64,000 bases of DNA, taken from positions 11,452,539 to 11,516,538 of the forward strand of contig CM055106.1 in NCBI GenBank assembly GCA_029204225.1, in the 5' to 3' direction. This document shows positions 21,458 through 31,729 of this stretch, one piece after another (within the stretch, counting starts at the first letter, position 1; each line of letters opens with the position of its first letter). Position numbers and translations under genes: made by a program. The stretch is from Diphasiastrum complanatum. Taxonomy: Eukaryota > Streptophyta > Lycopodiopsida > Lycopodiales > Lycopodiaceae. The notes below the pieces were generated by a model that was not told the DNA's origin, searched no databases, and saw only the letters and a program-made list of their open reading frames with translations.

Positions 21458-22529
21458 GTGTGAAGAATTGCCAAAAATTGGCAAATCTAGCTTGATAAAA
21501 AGCCATGAAGAATAGTGTAAATTTTGTACATAATTGGGTTCCATACATGTATGCCAAGATGCCACATGGCAACCCACTCCTAATGTAGGTTGGGTCAAGT
21601 CAAGAGATTTGGTCATGTCTATTTGGTGGTCATCCCTGCTTTATAGGGCCTACACCTAACTTTAAGGTGAAAATTTGACCAACTAGCTACCTACCAAGCA
21701 TAACTCTAGGATCTAGGCTAGGGTTTCATTTTAGGGCAAGAAGAGTGAGTTAATTTCCTTATTACATGCTGGATGGATGAACACTCTCCTTTGTGGATGA
21801 ACACTCTCCTTTAAGTGGATGAACCTTCTCCTTAAGTGGACAACAAATACTCTTTGAGTGATTTTGTATTTCTCCAAAAGGCTGAGCAAAGATCCCACTT
21901 GGATGAAAGATCCCCTTTTGGGTGAACAGATTATCAACAATCTTCTGCATAAATTTTGGTGTACTTTGTTGAGCATGTAAGTAACTCTCCTTATGTAATT
22001 TGATTGGAGAATTTGGTGGAAGGTTTTAACCATTATGAAAATGTGTTTTCAGGTTCTTAATAGGTTGAGGAACATTCTCATGTGAAGTGATCTTAGATCT
22101 ACATCTAAACACCAAGATTTGACAAGCTAGTGAAGCTAGTCTTGTGATTCACTTATAAACTTTTAGAAGTGTGGTTTACATGTGGTTTTACAGGTTGAAT
22201 CAATATCTTAGTGTGTTGATCAAGTTTGTTCAATTCTAGGTATTCTTGGCACCCTAGTCTTGTGTATTTTCAAGGAATGCAAGTAACTCTTCACACCATA
22301 ACTTGATTTGGTCACTTGCTAGAAAGTTTGAGAGCTTGAGCAGGAGTGTTTTCAGTTTGGTTTGAGTTTGTAATCCATTCTTAGTGTGTGCAAAGTATTG
22401 CATGTGTTTCAATCTTCCTTTCTATGCTTGGAAACCAGCCAGGTTCAAGATAGAAGTGTTTTAGCGTCCTAGATCTTCTGAGATCTCCTTATCCATCATT
22501 TCTTGAGAGGAAAGTGAGTGCTAGGTGCA
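21458..22529 (+). repeat. LTR-D: probable LTR between Copia-D1 and Copia-D2
   Basis: It begins TGTGAAGAATTG after GAGGATGAG (tract-like). It ends near GGTGCA at 22529, ahead of TTAGGACAGAGCCT, which could be a decayed initiator-Met primer site. Its start resembles that at 30089 (TGTGAAAATTG). It would serve as 3' LTR of D1 and 5' LTR of D2. Near 21773-21840 it holds three degenerate copies of a 20-22 bp unit (GTGGATGAACACTCTCCTTT). The right boundary is uncertain. Confidence 0.5.
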
Positions 22530-22567
22530 TTAGGACAGAGCCTAAAAGTTGAATAATCATTATATTC

Positions 22568-23345
22568 ATGGCTTCCAATGGTGGTATCATGTTAGAAACT
22601 AATGATAGGTTGAGTTCATCAAACTACTCTACCTGGAAAGTGAGGATGGAGTCCTTACCTGAGTTGAATGAACTCATGGGCATAGCTATAGGAACTAAAG
22701 AGAGACCACCCACAGTTCAAGAGCAACAAAGGTTTGATAAGAAGGCTAAAAAGGCTCTTCATATCATTAAAATGAATGTTACCAATAAGCTTCTCAAGGA
22801 AGTTGGTAAAAGTCAAAGTGCAAGTGAGGCATGGAATGCCTTGAAAGAGCCCTTTGAATCAAAGTCCACATCTAAGGAGGCGAATATTTTCTAGTAGAAA
22901 AAGAGAGGGAGAAAGTGCTCATGCATTTGTCTTGAGGGTTAAGTCCTTCAGTGATGATCTAGCATGCATTGATGAAAGCATAAAAGATGGTGAAATAGTC
23001 CAGGTTATGTTGAATGGTTTTCTAGATGAACATGCTAACTTGTGCTAAGTTTTGCCATTCAAAGAGTCTTGCCAAGTGTGGCTGACTTGCAAGAAATCTT
23101 ATTGGCTGAAGAACATAGGTTGCATCCTTGCAAGGTGGAGGTGAAGAGGCTTTCTTCACAAAAGGCAAAGTCAAAGGCAAAGGTAAAGGCAAAGGGAAAT
23201 GGTCCAAAGGTGGTTACTCGGATCATGATGAGCCTCCTACTCTTCTACTTCTGTTAGAAAGAAAGATAAGTCAAAGTTCAAGTGCTTTTATTGTGGGATA
23301 AAAGGTCATTTTGCAAATGAATGTCATAAGAAGCAAAGTATTGAA
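22568..23345 (+). pseudogene. Copia-D2 gag
   Basis: It starts at an ATG with MASNGGIMLETNDRLSSSNY followed by STWKVRMESL, the standard copia gag N-terminus. It continues with ALHIIKMNVTNKLLKEVGKS and SEAWNALKEPFESKST. After frameshifts near 22890 and 23045 come AFVLRVKSFSDDLACIDES and LPSVADLQEILLAEEHR. The zinc knuckle near 23280-23325 (CFYCGIKGHFANEC) is intact CX2CX4HX4C. This is the best-preserved gag N-terminus in the window. Confidence 0.85.
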
Positions 23346-23405
23346 GGTAGCAAGCAAAACAACTTTTGTACTTCTAATGAGGATCTAGATTCTTGTGATT
23401 CTCTC

Positions 23406-24272
23406 ATGATGTGTTCTTCAAGTCTAATGTCAAGTGGAAGTGACAAGGATTTATGGTGGATAGATAGTGGATCTAGTTCACACATGACTAGTCACAAGGA
23501 GTTCTTTACTTCTTTGACCTCTTATGTTGGATCCAGGAAAGAGGTTCACATGCCAAATGGTGGTGAGTGTATGATCAAAGGCATTGGCTCAATTCCTATT
23601 TTCCTTTCTACTAATAGGAATGCAAGGCTTGACAGTATTCTTTACATTTCTTCACTTTCAAGGAATTTGCTAAGTGTTGGTCAAATGTTAAAGAAATGGT
23701 ACAAGACAAAGTTTGTTGGGGATGTTTGCTTCATTACTAAGGGCGATGTCTTGATTGCTAGGGGCAATAGACAAGGTAGACTTTACAAGCTTGATGCATT
23801 TGCTATGTCTAACAAGAGGAATGAAATGGATGTTGGTGGTTCTCTCAACTTTCAAAAGTCAATTCCTAGCATCAATAAAATTGGTAGATCTTATGCAAAG
23901 TATAAAGAGCTTCCTTGTGCTAGATCTAGGTTGAGATCTAATGAGCTTCTTGGAGATAGTTATTGTTTTGCTAACTTGGCAACTTTTGGTGAATCTATGA
24001 TCAATGTTTTGGATCCATTGGATCTTGAAGATGGACTAGTGCTACCTACTAGTCAAATGGAGTCATGTGGTGCTAAATTAGTATCATGTCTAAACTCTTC
24101 TACTCATAGATTTCCAAGTCTTGGTGGCTCTTCAATGGAACTTCATGGCAAGTGCAAAAATAAAAAGGTAAGAAGAGATCTAACTTCATCAATGGAGGTG
24201 ATGAAAACTCTTCTTTGGAAATGGTTGTTGCAAATGACTTATTTACTCATTTGGAAAAAGATGGTGCTTTGA
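23406..24272 (+). pseudogene. Copia-D2 protease followed by an unrecognised extension
   Basis: A 288-codon open frame. The first about 130 residues are a clear copia protease with WWIDSGSSSHMTSHKEFFTS (catalytic Asp in DSGSS), MIKGIGSIPIFLST, LYISSLSRNLLSVGQML and GRLYKLDAF. Where the pre-integrase block (LWHxRLGH) should follow, the protein continues with a Ser-rich sequence that I cannot assign to integrase or any family. The frame stays open to 24272 and further ORFs run on to 24730. It may be a heavily decayed or rearranged pol. Confidence 0.7.
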
Positions 24273-24732
24273 GCATGATTGAAGAAAAAGTTTCTTTTGT
24301 ATATTTATGTGATGAGTCCAAGAAAGTCATTTGTGCAACAAGTGGTGTCACATGTATTCATAAAGAAAGTAGATCAAAAGGTTCTATAAAGATCTCAAGT
24401 CAAAAGGGAGAGATGAATGTGAAGTGTTCAAAGTAGGATGTACTTTGAATGATGCTTTTGTGAATGATAGTGAGGGTTCATTATCTTTACCTATATCATT
24501 GATTAGAAGTCTAGGCCTGACAAAAAAAAGTACTTCAATCATTCTTATGTTGAAGGTACTATGTATTCTTTTCATGGCTTCCATTTCTTATGATGCAACT
24601 ATCAAGAGGGAGATTGCTAACTTTTGTGGTGTGATCATTAAGAGGGAGTCTTGTGAAGGAAAGGGAAAAGGAAGAGTGACTCTTGGGAAGATCCAAGGTA
24701 GGGATCTTACATCTCTTCATCAACTCAAAGGA
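24273..24732 (+). other. Unrecognised Copia-D2 internal sequence
   Basis: Overlapping short ORFs (24215-24436, 24424-24897) without a recognisable domain. They continue the Copia-D2 body up to the chromovirus insertion. Placement inside Copia-D2 is inferred from position. Confidence 0.4.
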
Positions 24733-25209
24733 TGCTATGATTGTGGTGGAGCTACGGACTACAAGATACAGGCCTGCTGGGCTACTCTGCATATATTCCT
24801 CAGGCCTCTTTACATTTCCTGTTGGTTATGTATATTTCTAGTTACGCATTTTATATTAGTCATGTACAGGCCCCAGAGCCTTTTTATGTGCTTATGACCA
24901 GCACTGGGTCCTTTTTTATGACATTGACTGGCCTTGGGCCCTTATTATATGGTTATATGTGGAGTGGGGGCCCGTAGGAGGGCGCACTATTTTCCCTCCA
25001 CATTTTGCCTCCCTTTACTTTTGAATTCCTATTTTAGGGTTCATTGGTAGGGTATTTATAGGGGCATTTGTACACTCACTTTTCAGATTATTGATTGATA
25101 TTGCTTGGGCTCTTCGTGGGAGAACCTATTGTCTTGTCTATTGCTTGCAAGGCTTTAGTCTATTGCTGTCTTTTATGCTTCATTGATTCAACACCTAAGA
25201 TTTTGATCA
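24733..25209 (+). repeat. Chromovirus 5' LTR
   Basis: The start is placed at TGCTATGATT by alignment with TGTTATTTAT at 28734, both followed by the same block ending GATACAGG. The end is placed at TTTGATCA, five bases before the primer site. Boundaries are approximate (within about 40 bp on the left), because the partner LTR is truncated. Confidence 0.6.
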
Positions 25210-25214
25210 TAACT

Positions 25215-25227
25215 TGGTATCAGAGCA
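25215..25227 (+). other. Chromovirus primer binding site (initiator Met tRNA)
   Basis: TGGTATCAGAGCA follows the LTR, complementary to plant initiator-Met tRNA, as usual for plant chromoviruses. Confidence 0.85.
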
Positions 25228-25780
25228 CTTTCCTGATTGCTGAATTTCAAATCTGATTTTTTGATTGGGTGCCCATTTTCCTTCGCTAATTTTTCTCTCT
25301 TTGCTAAGGGCTTTCGTCTCTTTGCTTCAGTAACATTTGGTACAGTTTGGAGGACCAACTCCCATCAGAGCATTTTCCTTGGCGGAGCTTTAGTAGATAG
25401 TTAGCGAAAGTACTTTCGCTAAATTTGGCGGCCGGAAAAAAAAAATTCACTCTTTTCCTAGCACGCAGATGTATCAGCAGCTTTCATATCGGATTGGAGA
25501 CTTCCTTGGTCAGGCAGATTCTCATATTATTCCACTTACACGGTACGATCTTATCCTCAGTGCTGATAAGTTTGCATCCCTTAGTGCGGTTATAGTAGAC
25601 TTCTAGCAGCAGACATTGACATTATCTCATGATGGTACTCAGCATATATTTTTCGGTATTGATTCTTGACAGGACTATCAGCTTATTTTCGGAAAGCAGT
25701 TCATACGGAGCCTCCCGAAGGCCCACTGTGCGGTTATTCTTTCTGTTCAGCCAGTTCAGCCTATTGTAGATGCATCACCT
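25228..25780 (+). other. Chromovirus leader and residual gag
   Basis: The leader has several TTCGCTAA/TTAGCGAA-type strings, including a perfect 22-bp palindrome at 25401-25422. A short stretch near 25470-25610 may be the gag start. Stops follow, and protease is not recognisable, so most of gag-protease has been deleted. Confidence 0.5.
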
Positions 25781-26435
25781 TTGCCACAGGTATTTTTTGA
25801 ACTGTTGCGTGAATTTGAGCATGTTTTTAGAGAGCTGACTCAGTTACCACCTTTACGAGATGTCAACCACCATATAGACCTTGTTTCCTCTGCATCACCT
25901 CCTTCTCGTCCTCCTTTTCATATGTCTATTGTTGAGCGCGAGGAAGTCCAGCGTCAGGTGTCTGATTTATTATGTCAAGGCCTTATTGTTCCTAGCCATA
26001 GTCCTTTTGCTGCTCCTGTTTTACTTGTTGATAAGAAGGATGATACTAAACATCTATGTATAGATTATTGTGCTTTAAATAAACTTACTATCCGTAATCA
26101 GTACTCTATCCCTCATATGGATGACCTGTTTGACCAGTTAGGCCAAGCCAAGATCTTTTCTAAACTTGACCTCCGTTCCGGTTATCGTATGCATCCTCCT
26201 GATGAGCACAAGACAGCTTTCCATACAGACCAAATACCCACTTTGGTCTGTATGAGCTTCGTGTCCTTCTTTTTAGTGCTACCAATGGCCCGCCCACTTT
26301 TCAGAATGTCATGAATAACATCTTTCATCCTCTGCTTGGAAAGTGTGTCATTGTTTATTTTAACGATATCCTCATTTATAGCACCACTCTCTCTCTCTCT
26401 CTCTTCATGTTCAGCACGTTCGTTCAGTTTTTGTT
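25781..26435 (+). pseudogene. Chromovirus reverse transcriptase
   Basis: The first ORF has [79 protein letters not shown] and [20 protein letters not shown] with the first catalytic Asp. After a frameshift near 26230, RT continues with [20 protein letters not shown] and then VYFNDILIYS. The catalytic YxDD box is altered to YFND, losing the first Asp. A (CT)n run at 26386-26403 lies within the coding sequence just after this. The domain is inactive. Confidence 0.85.
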
Positions 26436-27068
26436 TTGTTAATTACTCATCATCTGTATGCTAAACGTTCTAAATGTTCTTTTGTTGTTGTACAAATCGA
26501 GCTTTTGGGCTTCTTTATTACTAATGGTACTGTTCGTCTCGACCCTCATAAGGTCCGTTCTATTCTTTCATGGCCTGTGCCTGCTGATGTTCATGATGTT
26601 CATATGTTTCTTGGTCTTGCTATCCATCTTCGTAAACCAGTTGCTCATTTTGCCACTCTTGCATCTCCTTTGCATGCTCTGTTGAAAAAGGAAACTTCGT
26701 TTGCTTGGACTCCCGCATGTCAGTCAGCTTTTCATACTTTGAAGGTTAAGCTTACCCCTGTTTTATGTCTTCCAGATTTTTCCCAGCGTTTTGCTATTGA
26801 GACTGATGCTAGTTCCACAGGATTAGGTGCTTTGTTACGTCAGCATCAGTGTGTTATTGCATACGAATCTCGTCGTCTTCGTTCGTATGAGCAGCGCTAT
26901 TCCACTTATGAAAAAGAGTTGTTTGCTATCATTTTTGCTTTAAAGAAGTGGCGTCATTATCTGTATCATGTTCTGTTTGATATTTTTACTGATCACCAGT
27001 CACTTCGTTATTTGTATACACAAAAGGATCTTAGTAATCGTCAGTACTGTTGGCTTCAGTTTTTATAG
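26436..27068 (+). pseudogene. Chromovirus RT thumb and RNase H
   Basis: An open frame of 210 codons has LGFFITNGTVRLDPHKVRSI, MFLGLAIHLRKPVAHFATLA, FAWTPACQSAFHTLK, FAIETDASSTGLGALLRQ (first RNase H Asp), YSTYEKELFAIIFALKKWRH (catalytic Glu) and FTDHQSLRYLYTQKDLSNRQ. All are standard gypsy RNase H blocks. It ends at a TAG where the family reads WxxFLxxF. Confidence 0.85.
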
Positions 27069-28075
27069 TCCTTTCATTTTGATATTCATTATAAGTCTGG
27101 TAAAAGTAACGCTGCTACTGATGCTTTGTCTTGTTTACCTGCTCTTACTTACAGTCTTGTTATGTCTCCCCAGTCTTGGTATGATGATCTTCCTCAGGCT
27201 TATGCCACATGTCCAGACTTTCGTGATGTTATGTTGTTTGCCTCTCGTCCTTCCTCTCACCCTCACCAGGTTTATTCCATTGTTAATCATCGTTTCACTA
27301 TGGTTCGTTATGTATTCCCAGCACTCTTGACATATGTCCACAGCTCCTTCTTGATGCCCATTCCTCTCCTATTGGTGGCCATTTTGGTTTTTAGAAGTCC
27401 TTGTTCCGTTTGAAAGAGCATTTTTATTGGCCTTCCATGAAGCGTGAGCTTTCCCACCTTATTCATAGTTGTGATTTTTGCCTTCGTAACAAGTATTCCC
27501 GTGAAAAACCTGGCGGTCTCCTTCAAAGTTGGCCTATTCCTTCCCGCCAGTGGACTGATATATCTATGGACTTCATTTTAGGTCTTCCCCGTACTCAGCG
27601 TGGTCATGACTCTTGTTTGGTGGTAGTTGATAGGTTTTCTAAACAAGCTCATTTCATACCAGTCAGACGTACTATTACAGCAGAGCAGAGTGTTCGTATA
27701 TTTATTTCTGAGATTTTCCACTTACATGGTCTCCCACGATCTATACCTACTGATCAGGATACCAAGTTTACATCAGGTTTTTGGACAGAGCTTATGCGTA
27801 TCTTGGATGTTAGGATACTTATGGGCACTGCTTATCATTCTTCTGCAGATGGTCAGTCTGAGGTTATTAACCGGGTATTGGAGGATTATTTACGACATTA
27901 TGTTTCTCCTTCTGGTCGTGATTGGGATCAGCATTTATGTTTGGCTGAGTATAGTTATAGCAGTTCTGTTAGTTCCAGCACAGGTGTTTCTCCTTTTCTG
28001 CTTGCTCATGGATACTCACCAGTTCTACCAAGTATACCCGCTCCTCCAGATGATGCACTGTTACTATTTCATCTT
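27069..28075 (+). pseudogene. Chromovirus integrase
   Basis: After a linker with frameshifts, the ORF from 27401 has FYWPSMKRELSHLIHSCDFC (His/Cys zinc finger end), WTDISMDFILGLPRTQRGHD (first catalytic Asp), IPTDQDTKFTSGFWTELMRI (second Asp) and YHSSADGQSEVINRVLEDYL (Glu). The DD35E triad is therefore complete. The frame shifts near 28070, after which the C-terminal sequence continues (VEFAEGDTIFLRL, KLAPRYYGSF near 28170-28290) in a different frame. Confidence 0.85.
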
Positions 28076-28467
28076 ATCTTTCGAGTGCTCGGGAGATTAT
28101 TACTAAAGATGCTACTCATTTACATCATATTCAGCAGTGGTACAGGACCATTGTTGATCGTCATCGGTGCCATGTTGAGTTTGCAGAGGGAGATACAATT
28201 TTTCTCCGGTTACGCTTTGCTTGCCATCGTTTTGTACAATGTCTTGTTTCTACTGAGAAGCTTGCGCCGCGCTATTATGGGTCTTTTTAGATTCTTGAGT
28301 GCCTCAGTCAAGTTACATATCGTCTTGAGTTACCTGCTGCTACTCGGGCTTGTGATATCTTTCATGTCAGTTTATTACGTGCTGCTATTGAGGATGATGC
28401 TCCTCGAGATTCCTCATTTCCTACAGATCCAGATCTTTTTCCATTCCTGCCAGCTGCTATTTTATAG

Positions 28468-28677
28468 GTGCGCTTATTGCATAGTCGTCGCCATCGACAG
28501 GTTCAGTTTTTGGTCCAGTGGAATGGTCGTCCTATTGAGGAGGCTACTTGGGAGCCCATTGATGTTTTTTATCATACCCCTATCCTGGCTGATCAGGCTC
28601 GATCACTTGCAGCTACCATTGCTTCTCGGGATGCTCTGGCTTCTCTTGATGTTCCTTTCTCAGATGGGATATCTTGA
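28468..28677 (+). pseudogene. Chromodomain-like C-terminus
   Basis: The short frame reads RQVQFLVQWNGRPIEEATWE and on to EPIDVF, matching the core of integrase-linked chromodomains (FLVxWxGxxxxEATWE). A TAG separates it from upstream integrase. Such domains are thought to guide insertion toward particular chromatin marks. Confidence 0.75.
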
Positions 28678-28772
28678 TGCAATATTTTTCTCTGGCACTG
28701 GTTCTTATCTTATTTTGCCTACATTGGGGGCAATGTTATTTATAGCCAGGGAGAGTTACGGACTACAGGATA

Positions 28773-30088
28773 CAGGTGGAGTGTTCATGCATGATCAAGA
28801 TGGCAAAATGTTGGATGAAGAAGACTACATGGAACAACTCAAGTGGCAATTTCTTCAAGGCAAGGAAGATCTCATTGGTGAGCTCATTGAGGTTTGGTTT
28901 GAACTCAAATGAGCTGGTTTGATTAGGTTTGATACTCAACTTCATCTACTCTATTTCATGTTGGATAGAATTGTAGATATCTATCTTTTGGTTTATGATG
29001 GTGACATTGTTTTCACTAACTATAGTGAAAGGTTGGAATCAAGCAATGATGATATCTTGTGGGATTTTAATCATGTGTTTGAGAGGGAGTATCTTCAGAG
29101 GTTCAAATCCGAAGATGTTTATAAATGCAAAGTCCTTGGTGTTTTATTGGAAGATCAAGATGTTGATCTTGAATTGCTTCATCAACACCAAGAGGCAAGT
29201 AGCAATTGGAAGCTAGTCAAAAGCATCAAAGGGGAGCCACATGGGCAAAGCATTTTGGATCTATTTTTACAGGTTCTTGAAGGTTCAAGTATGGTTTTTG
29301 GAGCAAGGAAGTTGTATGAACATTATCATGTCAATGTGTTGGAATTGTCAAAATTCAATGAAACTAGTTCAATAGTTTTGCATTCTTTGGATCTTGGAGA
29401 TGGAATAATTATCATTGCTGGATTTTATGATCAAGTACATGCATTCATTCAAATCTTGAAAGATATTGAAGTGGTCAATCTATTTACTTTTGAGCAAAGT
29501 TCAAGATCTAGCATCCTAGTGTTGGCAAATTGGCAAATTGTTGACAATGTAGGATCAAGGGTTGTATGCAAATCTTGTGGAGATACTTCAAGTATTTCAA
29601 GTTTAGGTTTTGCTCATTTAAATGGAGCAGAGAACACATCATTTTGGCATTCATTCAATCAAGGGCTTTCATGGATTGGAGATCTACAAAGGCAAGGTGG
29701 TGATGGAGGTTCATTCATGGAGATACATGGTGCATTCACTATGGGCATAGTGGAATGTGGAAGAGGCATGCAAACACTTGTTGGTTACTTTCACTTACAG
29801 CTTGTTTGCTGCTGTTTCATAGAGAATTCATAGGTGGATACATGGAGGAATCCTTTCATTATGATTCTATGTTCTTTTACATGTATCTTGTTCACCATTC
29901 TATGTAAAATTGATGTAAAAAATAGTGAAGCATCCTATATGGACACTATTATCTATACCAATTATGTTGTACTTCATCTTGTACATATTAGAACACTTGA
30001 GAAGAGATCTATTATCATGATGGAGATCATTCTTAGGTTGGAGCAAAGTAGTGTTGTAAAACTAGCAAGTTAAGTTGAAGAGGGAGTG
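28773..30088 (+). mobile_element. Copia-D2 3' part with non-canonical pol
   Basis: Resumes the Copia-D2 body after the chromovirus and ends in a purine-rich tract (GTTGAAGAGGGAG) directly before a probable LTR start at 30089. It consists of three open stretches: to 28912, 28919-29833 and 29834-30073. None shows clear RT or RNase H blocks. Assignment to Copia-D2 rests on orientation, position and the terminal tract. Confidence 0.55.
28919..29833 (+). CDS. Unrecognised 304-codon ORF at the end of Copia-D2
   Basis: The longest fully open frame in this element. One stretch near its start (LLVYDGDIVFTNYSERL) can be loosely laid over the copia RT catalytic block (LIYVDDIILxGNxxKL) of Copia-B and Copia-C. 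The rest shows no convincing match to RT or RNase H: it lacks the SLYGLKQ, SWLSKKQ and EAEY signatures. It is Leu-, Ser- and Glu-rich, with no signal peptide or membrane segment. It could be a highly diverged pol remnant that happened to stay open, or a novel ORF carried by a non-autonomous element. There is no evidence of expression. Confidence 0.35.
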   Translation: MIRFDTQLHLLYFMLDRIVDIYLLVYDGDIVFTNYSERLESSNDDILWDFNHVFEREYLQRFKSEDVYKCKVLGVLLEDQDVDLELLHQHQEASSNWKLVKSIKGEPHGQSILDLFLQVLEGSSMVFGARKLYEHYHVNVLELSKFNETSSIVLHSLDLGDGIIIIAGFYDQVHAFIQILKDIEVVNLFTFEQSSRSSILVLANWQIVDNVGSRVVCKSCGDTSSISSLGFAHLNGAENTSFWHSFNQGLSWIGDLQRQGGDGGSFMEIHGAFTMGIVECGRGMQTLVGYFHLQLVCCCFIENS

Positions 30089-30410
30089 TGAAAATTGTCA
30101 ACATTTCCTAGCTAGTTTGAGGCCTAAATTGGCAATTTTTGTACATAGTTTTGGATCTAACCTTTCACGCGTGTGAAAGAGACCTAGATACTTTTATTTT
30201 AGTATATATTTTATATTGAAGAGGTCTCAAACTTTAGGACCTTCGAAATGACACCAAAATCATGTTATTTGGACATATAGGTCAAAATTGGCTATTTTAC
30301 GCTACTGGTGCCCTAAAATTGGGTCCTAAGCTCTAGAGAGAGGAGAGAGAGTCATCTCTCTCACCTACATTAGGCTGAAATTCGTGGAGAACAGGTTGGA
30401 GAAACTTATT
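30089..30410 (+). repeat. Probable Copia-D2 3' LTR start
   Basis: TGTGAAAATTGTCAAC follows the polypurine-like tract. The start resembles LTR-D (21458), but similarity fades, so the two may not be a true pair. The right end was not determined. Confidence 0.4.
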
Positions 30411-30421
30411 GTAGAGAGAGA

Positions 30422-30715
30422 TCAATAAACCATTGTCACAGTTTCTTCCTCCATTGAGAGCATTGCTTTGTTTATTGTCTTCAAGCTTTTGTGTATGACG
30501 TTAAGAGGTTTCCAAAAGTGGTAGGCTATTGTTATAGGGCTGGTATGCTGTTGTTTTTGGCTGCCATCAGTACCTTTTATTAGTTTCTTTTTTCTCTTGA
30601 ATGCTCTGTCAAGTTCATGTGTATCAAAGGTAGCATTAGGATGCTTTGCCATTTCTAGCTTTTGTAGCTTGTTGTGCAAAGATCTTAGCCAAGCATTTTG
30701 GAAGTTTGGATCCAT
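30422..30715 (-). other. Unrecognised minus-strand ORF, 97 codons
   Basis: Lys/His-rich sequence beginning NFQNAWLRSLHNKLQKLEMA. No family was recognised. It may be a chance ORF in LTR or flanking sequence, and no splice or promoter signal supports it. Confidence 0.15.
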
Positions 30716-31699
30716 TCAAAATCCACTTTTTTCACAAATGTTGAGAGTAATGAGTTATTGAAAGGTGTCTTTAAATGTGTAAACGTAGCCTTCAATACTT
30801 CAAATATGAAATTCCGAAGACACCTAACTGCCAACTACCTTTCAATAGCTTTAAAACAGGCTTCAAACTTCAATGGTAGATGCAATACGTATGTTTTGGT
30901 CTATATCTAGCCTGGTGTAAACCACAAGGAGGTGACATGTGGCCAATCTCCTACCACGTTCATCGGAGTAAATGTTGACTAGTCAACTCAAATATTTCTT
31001 CTACAGAACAGATATTTGTCTGATGGTTGAACATTTATCTGATCCTCAAATTTATTTGTGTAGCATTCTTCGATGGTCGGACATCTATTTGTCTGACATC
31101 CGAATCTATAAGTTTCTGGTAGCCGACTATAAACCGCTTCTGAGAACAAGTGTTATGCGGATCTAGGTAACAATTTGCAAGAGGCGATGTGTGACTGAGC
31201 CAGAAGCATGTATTGCTTATAACTGCTCTAGAATTACTGCCATCTACCGGTACAATAGTCTACAATGCACTCCTGGCAATAATACTAACTGTGTGTCTGG
31301 CAAACACACACCACAGAAGCCAATATTGAGTTCGACGAAGATTCTTCTTCTTGATCAGATTACAAAAAATCTTGATTTTTACCCTCGCCAGATTATAGAA
31401 ATAACACTGTGGAGTAGACAAAATAGAGAAAAGAATGAATGCCAGCAATGAGTACATTGACATTCAGCTATAACCAATGGGTAGACTTGAATGATAGGTG
31501 TTGCTAGGACAACAAATGCTCAAACATTTCGTTCAGAAGGCTGAATGAGTCATAAAAGCTAATGACAATGCTAGCCATCATGCAATTGCCAGATAACCAT
31601 TGATGGTGCTTCAGAAGTTAGCTTGTTGTCATACACAACAATTAGGCAATTGATTCGAATGAAGAATGGTTGATAGATAAGAATGTTGGCTCAAATATC
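30716..31699. other. Unassigned stretch with a Gypsy-A leader scrap
   Basis: No gene was seen. Sequence at 31345-31400 (around CTTGATTTTTACCCTCGCCA) is nearly the reverse complement of 2848-2900 in the Gypsy-A leader. This indicates a fragment of that family in plus orientation. The rest is unrecognised. Confidence 0.45.
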
Positions 31700-31729
31700 A
31701 GAGTGAGGGAAGATAGGATCCTGGGACAG

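Larger units (their letters stand above)
24733..28772 (+). mobile_element. Chromodomain Ty3/gypsy element (chromovirus) inserted in Copia-D2
   Basis: It comprises a 5' LTR (about 24733-25209), an initiator-Met primer site at 25215, a tiny gag remnant, RT, RNase H, integrase and a C-terminal chromodomain-like region. This is the usual chromovirus order with integrase last. The 3' LTR is cut to about 39 bp (28734-28772). Its CTACGGACTACAAGATACAG-like block is shared with the start of the 5' LTR. Gag and protease are almost entirely deleted. It lies in the same orientation as Copia-D2, which continues on both sides. Confidence 0.85.
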
